Positions 36,096-43,232 of a stretch of DNA of 43,232 bases are shown here, in pieces. Both the position numbers and the translations under genes were made by a program. Position 1 is the stretch's first letter; the number at the start of each line of letters is the position of its first letter. Under the pieces are notes generated by a model. That model was given only the letters and a program-made list of their open reading frames with translations, was not told where the DNA came from and ran no database searches. Origin of the DNA: Verrucomicrobiota bacterium (GTDB lineage: Bacteria; Verrucomicrobiota; Verrucomicrobiia; Chthoniobacterales; UBA10450); contig QHOV01000155.1 in NCBI GenBank assembly GCA_003218885.1, positions 1 to 43,232 of the forward strand. Direction: 5' to 3'.

Positions 36096-38069
36096 ATGCC
36101 TAAGCCAATCACGTACTTCATCCTAGCCGTATTTCCAATCGCGACCCAAATATCTGGCGCTGTTGCTGCGGATACGGAGTGGAATAGAAGTGTGCTGCCG
36201 CGTCCAGCCCAGCCGTTCGAAGGCGTCGCGAAACGTACGCTGGAGGGATCCAGAGCGGCCTTTACGCAGCCAGTGAAAGCTCCGCCGGATGCGCCAAACA
36301 TTCTTCTGGTGTTGATTGACGATGCCGGCTTCGGTAATCCGTCCACTTTCGGCGGCCCTGTCGCTACGCCCACGCTCGACAAACTGGCGGCGGAGGGACT
36401 TCGTTACAATCGATTTCACGTGACTGCGCTTTGTTCTCCTACGCGCGCGGCCTTGCTTTCGGGCAGGAACCATCATGCGGTAGGATTCGGTTCGATCTCC
36501 GAATTGATTGGTGGTTGGCCTGGCTACAGCACGAATTGGCCAACGAGCGCGGCTTCCATCACGCAAATTCTTCAGGCCAACGGCTACAACACTGCTGCGA
36601 TCGGCAAGTGGCACCTTACGCCCGACGCGCAGCAGGGGCCGGCCGGCCCGTTTGATCGCTGGCCGAACGCGCTGGGCTTCGACTATTTCTGGGGATTCCT
36701 CGGAGGAGAAAACAGCCAGTTCGATCCGCTCCTTGCCGAGAACAACAACGTCATCGGCGTGCCGAAGGAGAAGAATTTTTATCTCAATGACGCCATGGCC
36801 GAACACTCGATTTCCTGGGTTCGTAATCAGAAAGCGCAGGCGCCGGACAAACCTTTCTTTCTCTATTTCTCGACGGGTGCGACTCACGCGCCACACCAGG
36901 TGCCGAAGGAATGGAGCGACAAATACAAGGGCAGATTCGATCAGGGTTGGGACAAGTTGCGCGAAGAGACGTTCGCACGGCAGAAGCAGCTCGGCGTGAT
37001 TCCGGCCAACGCCAAACTCACGCCTCGTGATCCGGCGTTTCCCGCGTGGGACAGCGTACCGCCGGACGTAAAGAAGGTGTATTCGCGTCAGATGGAGGTC
37101 TATGCCGGTTACCAGGAAAACACTGACCACGCTGTCGGACGCGTCGTGCAAGCGATCGAGGACATGGGCTTAGGCCACAATACCCTGATTATTTACATCT
37201 TCGGTGACAACGGTGCCAGCATGGAAGGAACGGAGAACGGGACATTCAACGAAATCATAACCTTGAACGGCATTCCGCTCGCTGCTGAGCAGCAATTAAA
37301 AGCGATCAAAGCTTACGGCGGCCTCGACAAATGGGGCGGCCCCGATATGGATCCGCACTATGCGGCAGCGTGGGCGTGGGCGGGGAATACGCCATTTAAA
37401 TGGGGAAAGCAGGTGGCCTCGCATCTCGGCGGCATCCGTAACCCAATGGTCATCAGCTGGCCAAAACGCATCAAGAACAAAGGCGGCTTGCGCAGCCAAT
37501 TCACTCACTGTACCGACATCGCACCAACCATCCTGGAAGCTGCTGGCCTGCCAGAATCAAAGGAAGTCAACGGCGTCGCACAGATGCCGATGCATGGCGT
37601 GAGTTTTCTGTCCACGTTCGATAATACAAATGCGCCCTCACGACACGCCCAACAGTACTTCGAGATTTTGGGAAACCGCGCTATGTACAAGGACGGCTGG
37701 ATCGCATGCTGGCGCCCGGACCGAATTCCCTGGAAGCTTGATCCTCCAACGCTCGCCCAGTTTGCACCAGACAAATGGAACCCGGACAACGACAAGTGCG
37801 AGTTGTATAATCTCGACGAGGATTTCTCGCAGGCTAACGATCTTTCCTCCAGGTATCCGGACAAAGTGCGCGAACTCACCGCGCTGTTCTGGGCCGAAGC
37901 CCAGAAATACCAGGTGCTGCCGCTATTCGGTGAGATTGCCTTTCTGTGGGGCTTCCCCAAACACTCGACCGACCAGACAAAATTCACCTATTACAGCGGA
38001 ACCGAAAACATCTCGTCCGGCATGATTCCACCGATTACAATCGTTCGTATAGCATCAGCGCAGATTTGA
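36096..38069 (+). CDS. Arylsulfatase, main part (gene frameshifted near 38036)
   Basis: Exported sulfatase that cleaves sulfate esters, with formylglycine made from Cys in CSPTR of FHVTALCSPTRAALLSGRNHH. The first 25 residues are a signal peptide ending GAVAA. Metal ligands are in VLIDDAGFG and IYIFGDNGASMEG. The 657 residues are correct up to GMIPPI; relatives continue YNRSYSISADL, but here one T seems lost from a TTT at 38035-38036, so the frame runs into a short tail and a stop. The remaining 180 residues follow in the other frame. It needs a sulfatase-maturating enzyme, which is not in the window. Confidence 0.9.
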   Translation: MPKPITYFILAVFPIATQISGAVAADTEWNRSVLPRPAQPFEGVAKRTLEGSRAAFTQPVKAPPDAPNILLVLIDDAGFGNPSTFGGPVATPTLDKLAAEGLRYNRFHVTALCSPTRAALLSGRNHHAVGFGSISELIGGWPGYSTNWPTSAASITQILQANGYNTAAIGKWHLTPDAQQGPAGPFDRWPNALGFDYFWGFLGGENSQFDPLLAENNNVIGVPKEKNFYLNDAMAEHSISWVRNQKAQAPDKPFFLYFSTGATHAPHQVPKEWSDKYKGRFDQGWDKLREETFARQKQLGVIPANAKLTPRDPAFPAWDSVPPDVKKVYSRQMEVYAGYQENTDHAVGRVVQAIEDMGLGHNTLIIYIFGDNGASMEGTENGTFNEIITLNGIPLAAEQQLKAIKAYGGLDKWGGPDMDPHYAAAWAWAGNTPFKWGKQVASHLGGIRNPMVISWPKRIKNKGGLRSQFTHCTDIAPTILEAAGLPESKEVNGVAQMPMHGVSFLSTFDNTNAPSRHAQQYFEILGNRAMYKDGWIACWRPDRIPWKLDPPTLAQFAPDKWNPDNDKCELYNLDEDFSQANDLSSRYPDKVRELTALFWAEAQKYQVLPLFGEIAFLWGFPKHSTDQTKFTYYSGTENISSGMIPPITIVRIASAQI

Positions 38070-38578
38070 ATAACCCGGGCCGATCAGGCCTTGGGTTGCG
38101 TCCCGGAATAGCGGGCGTCATCGTGGCGGAAGGTAGTTTCCTTGGCGGCTTCTCACTTTATGTCGAAGAAGGCCGACTGAAGCACACGTATAGTTTCCTT
38201 GGTTTGAAACTGGACACCATCACCTCGCGTGATGAGCTGCCGAAAGGCAAAGTCAACGTCCGCTATGAGTTCACCGCCGATAAACCCGGCGAGTTTGCCA
38301 CAAGCGGCACAAGCCGGCTCTTCATTAACGGGAAACAGGAAGCCGAAGGCAAGATCGAGCATACCGTGCCGCTTCGGTTTACCGCTTACGCCGGCATGGA
38401 CATCGGCACCGACAACGGTCTCCCAGTCGTTCCTAAACTTGGGTACGCCAAACTCCTGCCGAAGTACTTTAAGGGCACGATCGAAAAGGTGGAGTTTGAT
38501 CTAAATCCGCAGAAACTCAGTACCGAAGATCTGCAACGGATGTATCTCGAGCGTTTTGCGGGTGCAGTGCGCAACTAA
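38036..38578 (+). CDS. Arylsulfatase C-terminal part in shifted frame
   Basis: Continues the sulfatase of 36096: YNRSYSISADL, then GVIVAEGSFLGGFSLYV, KVNVRYEFTADKPGEF, SRLFINGKQEAEGKIEHTVPLRF, YAGMDIGTDNGLPV, and a normal end at KFDLN-like EFDLNPQKLSTEDL. This is the C-terminal beta-domain of large arylsulfatases. It has no start codon of its own, so it is not made unless the frame is restored. Confidence 0.85.
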   Translation, partial: YNRSYSISADLNNPGRSGLGLRPGIAGVIVAEGSFLGGFSLYVEEGRLKHTYSFLGLKLDTITSRDELPKGKVNVRYEFTADKPGEFATSGTSRLFINGKQEAEGKIEHTVPLRFTAYAGMDIGTDNGLPVVPKLGYAKLLPKYFKGTIEKVEFDLNPQKLSTEDLQRMYLERFAGAVRN

Positions 38579-38583
38579 ATCGA

Positions 38584-38946
38584 TCACCTGCCGCGGCGTT
38601 TCTCCACAGCCTCACGAATGGCCTGTTGACGAATCGCCTGTAGCTTTTGGTACTGGTCAGGTGAAAGAATAGCCTTCATCTGAGGATCGGTCTGCTGGTG
38701 AATCGCCCTGATCTGCTGCATTTTTTGAAAACCCGAGAGCGAACTGTTGTTCTTAATGGCTTCTACTTTTGGACCTTCGTCGGCAAGAATGGGCAAAATC
38801 TTGGCCTTCTGTTGAGGCGTGAGATTAAGCTGTTGTGATATCGCCTGAAGCTTCGCACCTTTATTTTGAGCAGATGATGTCGGTGCCAGCGGCACAAACA
38901 TGCCGAAGCATAGAGCCAGTGCGATTAGCCGAATGTAGGTTTTCAT
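38584..38946 (-). CDS. Small exported Spy/CpxP-like (LTxxQ) protein
   Basis: A 120-residue exported protein with signal peptide MKTYIRLIALALCFGMF and cleavage near residue 29 (SSAQ). The mature part is helical with two LTPQQKAKI/LSPDQYQKL motifs, the LTxxQ signature of Spy and CpxP periplasmic chaperones or sensors. Its ATG has an unusually good ribosome site, AAGGAG seven bases upstream, so it may be highly expressed. It converges with the sulfatase gene. Confidence 0.82.
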   Translation of the reverse strand: MKTYIRLIALALCFGMFVPLAPTSSAQNKGAKLQAISQQLNLTPQQKAKILPILADEGPKVEAIKNNSSLSGFQKMQQIRAIHQQTDPQMKAILSPDQYQKLQAIRQQAIREAVEKRRGR

Positions 38947-39030
38947 ATTGTCTCTCCTTATCTTGTTCGGCGGCATCGTGGCCAAGCGGGCCCCGGCGAG
39001 TCAAGGCCAATCGGGCGAGCGTTGAGTCGG

Positions 39031-39738
39031 CTAGTTCCGCCGCCGCTGATGCTTGATTCGATAGGTGAGAAAGCACTCGTCGCCGATCGTGCGCATATCG
39101 ATCAACGAGCAATGCACGCTGGCGGGCAGGAATTCCTTGCTCAGGCCTGTCAGCGTAGGCGCTTTGGCTCCGCCGAACATGTACGGCGCAATCGTGAGAT
39201 TGAGCTGATCAATCAAATCGCGTTCCAATAAGGCGCGAAAAAGCATCGGCCCGCCTTCGCACGCAAGCCTGCGCACGTTGTATTTGCTGCGCAAAGTTCC
39301 CAACATAGCGGCAAGATCGATCTTGTCGGATTTAGTGAGATGCAAAGTGGCTTTCTCTTTGAGCGCAGCTTGAGTTCGCTTTGGCATTCGCGTCGTGGAG
39401 AAAATCAGGATTGGCGAAGTGGTGGATTGGAAAATCTTCAATCGGCTGTCGATCCTGCCTTTGTTTGAAACGATCACGCGCAATGGGGCGGGGGTTTTCT
39501 TTCGCTTGATTCTGGCTTGCTGCAACTCCCCCGGAATGCCGAGCCGGACATTGTCGCGTTTCAAACTGGTGTGCCCAATTAAAACCGCATCAGCCAGAGC
39601 GCGCTGGCGAAACAAATGCAGCTTGTCTTCACGGGAAGTGAAATCAACCGGCGCGAAGCTCCGCGTCGTGACCTTGCCATCGGCAGTCATGGCGAAGGTA
39701 GCAAAGACAAATGGGCGCTGGCGCTTGCTGTTTATCAT
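39031..39738 (-). CDS. RibD C-terminal-domain / dihydrofolate-reductase-like protein
   Basis: A 235-residue stand-alone RibD-type reductase domain: FVFATFAMTADGKV at the start, DAVLIGHTSLKRDN, and EGGPMLFRALLERDLIDQLNLTIAPYMFGG. The NADPH-binding pieces fit, but the deaminase half of RibD is missing, and no riboflavin gene adjoins, so the substrate is unknown. It is coupled by ATGA to the membrane gene before it and is last in a minus-strand run from the MFS gene. Confidence 0.85.
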   Translation of the reverse strand: MINSKRQRPFVFATFAMTADGKVTTRSFAPVDFTSREDKLHLFRQRALADAVLIGHTSLKRDNVRLGIPGELQQARIKRKKTPAPLRVIVSNKGRIDSRLKIFQSTTSPILIFSTTRMPKRTQAALKEKATLHLTKSDKIDLAAMLGTLRSKYNVRRLACEGGPMLFRALLERDLIDQLNLTIAPYMFGGAKAPTLTGLSKEFLPASVHCSLIDMRTIGDECFLTYRIKHQRRRN

Positions 39739-40763
39739 TCCGCTTCGCCGAGCTCATGTTCCACCGTGATCACTTCCTGTTCCATTTCGCGCAATCTCAC
39801 GCGCTCAACCACGCCACTCGGTCTGTAAAACAGATAAACGAGAGCGCCGGGAAGACAGCAAACGAGAATGATAAGAAAACTCAGCGAGCCGATGAGAATG
39901 GCTTTCGCTTCTGGCACCCCGCAGAGACCGTTGAGCATGATCTGCAACACTTTTTCGCGAAGCCCAATTCCGGCAAAACTGATCGGCAACGCCGAGATTG
40001 TGCGCTCGACCGGCATCACCGCAAAGAAATCCACCAGCGGCACCGGTGCGCTCAAAGCATAGGCCGCAAATAGAAAAGTGGTGAACGTGGCAAGATGCGC
40101 CACGAGCGATGCACAAAACGCCACGAGTGTTGCGCGCCAATGACGCGCATAGAGATGATAGGCCGCGGAGATCTCAATTAATTTGTCGCGGCCCGGAAAG
40201 TGCGCCGGTAACGAATGCAACAGTTTGAATCCACTAATGACGAAGGTTGCAAGTAAAAAGGCAATTGACGTGCCAAGAAGGAATAACAAGAGCCAGAGCA
40301 AATTTCGCGTCTCGGGCTTCTGCGAAAGAAAATCATAACGCACGCTGATAAGGGTGGCGGTAATGGCGACTAACGCGACAAGGCCGATAAACCGGTCGAA
40401 CACCACCGCCAGTAGTGCCCCCGCTTTCTTGTCGGGGGTTTCCTTCAGCAGGTAATAGCTTTTTATGATGTCGCCACCGGTGCCGCCCGGGAGAAACTGG
40501 TTGTAAAACATCCCGATAAAAAACAAACCCGAGAGGCGCGGCAGACTCAGCCGAATCTTTTGGACCTTCAGCAAAACGTGCCAGCGAAAGGCAGCGGCGA
40601 TTTCCACTACTACATATGCCAGAACGCCCATGCCAACCCAGCGATAGTCCGCGTTCCGGATCGCCTCAGCCATTTGCGCGCGTCTGTTGGGGTCGTGATA
40701 CACCCAGTAAAGCACCCCAATCGTCACGCTAAGCTGGAAAAGTGTGACCAGGATTTTTTTCAT
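39735..40763 (-). CDS. Flippase-like integral membrane protein (lysylphosphatidylglycerol synthase TM family)
   Basis: A 342-residue protein with about eight membrane helices of the UPF0104/LPG_synthase_TM type: LFQLSVTIGVLYWVY, FRWHVLLKVQKIRL, GMFYNQFLPGGTGGDIIKSYYL, the GIGLREKVLQ region, and ALVYLFYRPSGVV at the end. Members are thought to move lipids or polyprenyl-linked sugars; there is no synthase domain. Both ends overlap neighbours as ATGA, with the TIM-barrel gene before and the RibD-type gene after. Confidence 0.85.
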   Translation of the reverse strand: MKKILVTLFQLSVTIGVLYWVYHDPNRRAQMAEAIRNADYRWVGMGVLAYVVVEIAAAFRWHVLLKVQKIRLSLPRLSGLFFIGMFYNQFLPGGTGGDIIKSYYLLKETPDKKAGALLAVVFDRFIGLVALVAITATLISVRYDFLSQKPETRNLLWLLLFLLGTSIAFLLATFVISGFKLLHSLPAHFPGRDKLIEISAAYHLYARHWRATLVAFCASLVAHLATFTTFLFAAYALSAPVPLVDFFAVMPVERTISALPISFAGIGLREKVLQIMLNGLCGVPEAKAILIGSLSFLIILVCCLPGALVYLFYRPSGVVERVRLREMEQEVITVEHELGEAE

Positions 40764-41674
40764 TCGCCAAAGCGTTCCTTCCAAATTTGGACCGACTGGC
40801 GAATTGCTTCGGCCGTTTTATTCGGACTCATCTCCCAGACAAATAAGCAGTTTGCGGGAAGGAGTGGAACAAGTTTTTGAAATTCCACATCCCCGGTAAA
40901 GGGCGCCTCATGATCTTTCGCAGGCCAAACGCAGTCCTGCACGTGGCACCCAAACGCTCGCGGACCCATCGAGCGCAGCCATTCGGCGTGATCAATGAAC
41001 CCAAGGTTCTCTTTGATTTGTGAGTGACCGAAATCGTGCCAGTAACCGATTTGCCCTGAATTCAGCTCCTCGAGCAGCGCCGGCAACTCGCGCTCGGTTG
41101 GAATTTCTTCATAACCGCGCCGGCCTTCTAAAGCGAGCCTGACATTTTTCGAAGTGGCGTGCTCGATGATGCGGGCTAGGCAATCTTTCACGCGCTCCAA
41201 ACAAGCGGGCGCGATTCTTTCTCGTTTTTGCACTGCTCGTAGCTTCAACCTCACATATTTCCGTGACAGGTATCTGCCGGTTTTCGCCAGCTCGACCAAC
41301 CGATCGGTGACAGATGGTATGTTCACCTGCCCCAAATGCAGCACGACAAACGGCGCGCTTAATCGCGCTGCAAAATCAATTGTCTGAAGCGTTTGCTTCA
41401 CGGCACGCTCACGTTCCTCGGAAGAAACGGCGGAAAATTGGTAGCAGTCCGGCGAAGCCATCATCACTTCGACGGGCAACGGGCAAAAATTATGCAAACT
41501 GGTGAAGCGAACCTGCCCCGCATCAAACATTTGTTGGATTCCTGGCACCAGCGACAGGCGGATACCATGACCCAGCTCGATTAAGTCAAACCCAAGTTGG
41601 GTTTTGATTTCGCGCAGCATTTCGTCCCCGGCGGTGTGGCGTCCGGAGTTCCAGCAGGTGGAAAACGCTATCAC
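40760..41674 (-). CDS. Sugar phosphate isomerase/epimerase-like TIM-barrel protein
   Basis: AP-endonuclease-2/xylose-isomerase-like fold. It begins VIAFSTCWNSGRHTAGDEM, followed by GFDLIELGHG, VVLHLGQV, RLALEGRRGYEE, GYWHDFGHSQIKE and GCHVQDC, which place several metal-binding His, Glu and Asp residues. The GTG at 41674 just after the MFS stop fits the family start; the frame is open to 41773 but would overlap the MFS gene. The catalytic reaction is unknown. It ends ATGA with the membrane gene. Confidence 0.8.
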   Translation of the reverse strand: MIAFSTCWNSGRHTAGDEMLREIKTQLGFDLIELGHGIRLSLVPGIQQMFDAGQVRFTSLHNFCPLPVEVMMASPDCYQFSAVSSEERERAVKQTLQTIDFAARLSAPFVVLHLGQVNIPSVTDRLVELAKTGRYLSRKYVRLKLRAVQKRERIAPACLERVKDCLARIIEHATSKNVRLALEGRRGYEEIPTERELPALLEELNSGQIGYWHDFGHSQIKENLGFIDHAEWLRSMGPRAFGCHVQDCVWPAKDHEAPFTGDVEFQKLVPLLPANCLFVWEMSPNKTAEAIRQSVQIWKERFGE

Positions 41675-41675
41675 G

Positions 41676-42965
41676 CTAAACAGCAGCGGCGATCGGCGGC
41701 ACCGGCGTTTCGGCGGTGGGAGTTTTTGCGACCGCAGGTTGAGCGCACTGCCGGCGGACGCGTCCGAGTACAATTAACGCGATCACAGCGTAGCAGCCGG
41801 CCGCGACCGCCAGCGCCGTGCGCATTCCGATGAGATCCGATAGACCAGTAATTCCCAAGCCCGCGACCGGCATGAGGCCAACAAAGCTCAACATGAACAC
41901 AGCTGAGACGCGCCCGCGCAAATAATCGGGTGCCCGTTCCTGCACAATCGTGTTCGCCAACCCGAAGTTCATCGCCAAGCCTAGTGAATTAAAAATGAGC
42001 AGCGCGGTCGTGAGATAAAAACTTGGCGCCCGCGACAAACCAAAAATCGCGCATGCGACGATGCCGACGTTCACCATCATAAACGGCACGCGTTTCTCGT
42101 GCGGGATGCTGATCAGAAAAATTGCGCCGATCACTGAGCCGACTGCGGAAGCGCCCATCAAAAATCCGAGCCGATCCGCGCCGAGCCCGAGCACCAGGCG
42201 CACATACAATGGCATCATCACGGTGATAATTGGGAAAATGAAAACCGTAGTCGCTGCGATCAGGCCGATCATCGCTAGACTCGGTTTGTCTTTTGCGACA
42301 TACCGAAAGCCTTCCTTGATTCCACTGGCGCGTTTGTGTTCCTCTTCGGCCGTGCCGCGCGGTCGCGGCGGGATCATGAACAACGCGATGATCAGCGCCA
42401 CGAACGAAATTGCGTTGGAAAAGAAGGCCCAAGCTGCACCCCACGCGCTGATGAAGATTCCGGCGAGCGCCGGACCAACCACTCGTGATCCGTGAAACGC
42501 CGCACGGTCTACGGCAATCGCGCTTTGAATTTCATCGCGCGTCACCAACTCGGGTACGAATGCGTTGAGCGTCGGCATTTCAAATGAGTTCGAAATACCG
42601 AGAGCGAACGCGAACGCCAGGATGTGCCAGATCTGGATTTTGCCGCTCATGATTAAGAGCCCTATGGAAATTGCGAGCGCAATCTGGAAATACTGAGTCG
42701 CGAGAAGAATTTTTCGTTTATCGAAACGATCGGCCGCCGAACCGCCCGCCATCGTTAAAAGGAGCATCGGCAGACCGGCAGCGAGATTGGCCATTCCGAG
42801 CATGAGCGCTTTGTTCGTGAGCGTGCTCATCACGTAACCTTGAGCCATCACCTGCATCCACGTTCCTGTATCTGAGATCGCACTACCGATGATGTAGCGG
42901 CGAAACGGCCCCGGTCGCAGTACGCGGAAAGCGTGCCGAGTGCCTAACTTCACTTCCGCGCTCAT
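41676..42965 (-). CDS. Major facilitator superfamily transporter
   Basis: A 12-helix MFS protein of about 429 residues, EntS/MFS_3-like: FRRYIIGSAISDTGTWMQ, ADRFDKRKILL, SNSFEMPTLNAFVPELV, and a second half with GFLMGASAVGSVIGAIFL and ERAPDYLRGRVSAVFML. The substrate is unknown, and the group often exports siderophores or drugs. Start is either ATG at 42965 or GTG at 42974; the latter has AAGG close upstream. Its stop is one base from the start of the TIM-barrel gene. Confidence 0.88.
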   Translation of the reverse strand: MSAEVKLGTRHAFRVLRPGPFRRYIIGSAISDTGTWMQVMAQGYVMSTLTNKALMLGMANLAAGLPMLLLTMAGGSAADRFDKRKILLATQYFQIALAISIGLLIMSGKIQIWHILAFAFALGISNSFEMPTLNAFVPELVTRDEIQSAIAVDRAAFHGSRVVGPALAGIFISAWGAAWAFFSNAISFVALIIALFMIPPRPRGTAEEEHKRASGIKEGFRYVAKDKPSLAMIGLIAATTVFIFPIITVMMPLYVRLVLGLGADRLGFLMGASAVGSVIGAIFLISIPHEKRVPFMMVNVGIVACAIFGLSRAPSFYLTTALLIFNSLGLAMNFGLANTIVQERAPDYLRGRVSAVFMLSFVGLMPVAGLGITGLSDLIGMRTALAVAAGCYAVIALIVLGRVRRQCAQPAVAKTPTAETPVPPIAAAV

Positions 42966-42981
42966 CGCAAACACTCATCCT

Positions 42982-43005
42982 TGTAGCAGCGTTTGTGTCA
43001 AACGC
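42982..43005. repeat. TGTAG hairpin with GTGTC loop upstream of the MFS gene
   Basis: TGTAG (42982-42986) then stem GCGTTT/AAACGC around GTGTC. The loop matches those at 18519 and 35114, with different, still paired stem bases. It lies in the 139-base gap between the divergent MFS and clpB genes. Confidence 0.75.
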
Positions 43006-43113
43006 CTTAGCTTGAAGCTCGTTCAATTGAGTATTGAAGGTTCGGCGTTGTCGCCAGATGTTGCAGGGCTGTGCGGTGAATTGCCGCGCGGTTTGCGTTT
43101 ACTATCTTGAAGT

Positions 43114-43232
43114 ATGCGCATCGACAAATACACCCAGAAGATGCAGGAGGCGCTGCAGGGCGCGCAGGATCTGGCTTCGCAGGCCAATCATCCGGAAATC
43201 ACAAACGAGCATTTTCTTTCCGCTCTTCTCGA
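43114..43232 (+). CDS. clpB: ATP-dependent chaperone ClpB, N-terminal part (runs off window)
   Basis: Thirty-nine visible codons start MRIDKYTQKMQEALQGAQDL and continue ASQANHPEITNEHFLSALL, the N-terminal Clp_N repeat that begins ClpB disaggregases. ClpA or ClpC would differ in this segment, so ClpB is the best reading, but the diagnostic middle domain is beyond the window. Confidence 0.85.
   Translation, partial: MRIDKYTQKMQEALQGAQDLASQANHPEITNEHFLSALL

Noticed and set aside
38025-38045. Programmed -1 frameshift in the sulfatase
   Set aside because: There is no slippery heptamer and no strong downstream structure at the shift; loss of one T from TTT explains it more simply.

Overview
The window carries 43.2 kb of densely packed bacterial chromosome, moderately GC-rich, with many 4-bp ATGA gene overlaps. 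Genes for KDO, heptose and lipid A (kdsB, gmhB, hldA, lpxI) show a Gram-negative outer membrane. The protein styles (short F1 delta subunit, PgpH-like protein without its extracellular domain, fused betaine transporter) and abundant short intergenic hairpins suggest a soil-type Verrucomicrobiota, perhaps Chthoniobacterales. This is an inference from family resemblance; there is no rRNA in the window. No tRNA, CRISPR array, IS element or prophage was seen, and no stretch above 300 bases lacks a gene.

Layout. 1-2558 (minus): heptose kinase, heptose bisphosphatase, CMP-KDO synthetase, CTP synthase start. 2717-6670 (plus): two exported proteins of unknown function, phoH and a PgpH-type HD phosphodiesterase. 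6756-7966 (minus): nuoB-nuoC. 8137-10919 (plus): sulfate activation (cysD, cysNC). 11186-14872 (minus): aldehyde dehydrogenase and a betaine/osmoprotectant ABC transporter. 14952-17523 (minus): ergothioneine-type egtB-egtD, both damaged, with a small acidic protein. 17632-24966: hydrolase, LOG protein, ACP, TatA, Ku, S14, a broken CNNM/CBS protein, Nramp and UspA. 25029-28647: two GT4 glycosyltransferases flanking obgE. 28812-35109: complete atpBEFHAGDC operon. 35121-38578: lpxI and a frameshifted sulfatase. 38584-42965 (minus): Spy-like protein, then MFS, TIM-barrel protein, flippase-like membrane protein and RibD-type reductase. 43114 to end: clpB start.

Two layers of unusual structure cross these genes. 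First, short repeats typical of intergenic DNA also lie inside reading frames. Heptanucleotide repeats are in obgE and cysN, octamers build the signal peptide of the betaine transporter, and hairpins lie in cysN, egtB and at the lpxI start. A related set of intergenic hairpins has stems that differ in sequence but stay paired, often next to TGTAG and around a GTGTC loop. Second, at least five genes (atpA, atpD, egtB, egtD, the CNNM protein) lack a block of roughly 17 to 37 residues exactly where their families are most conserved. In two of them the frame is also lost. Because atpA and atpD are normally essential, mis-joining of conserved segments in a metagenome assembly is the leading explanation, but real deletion cannot be excluded from sequence alone.
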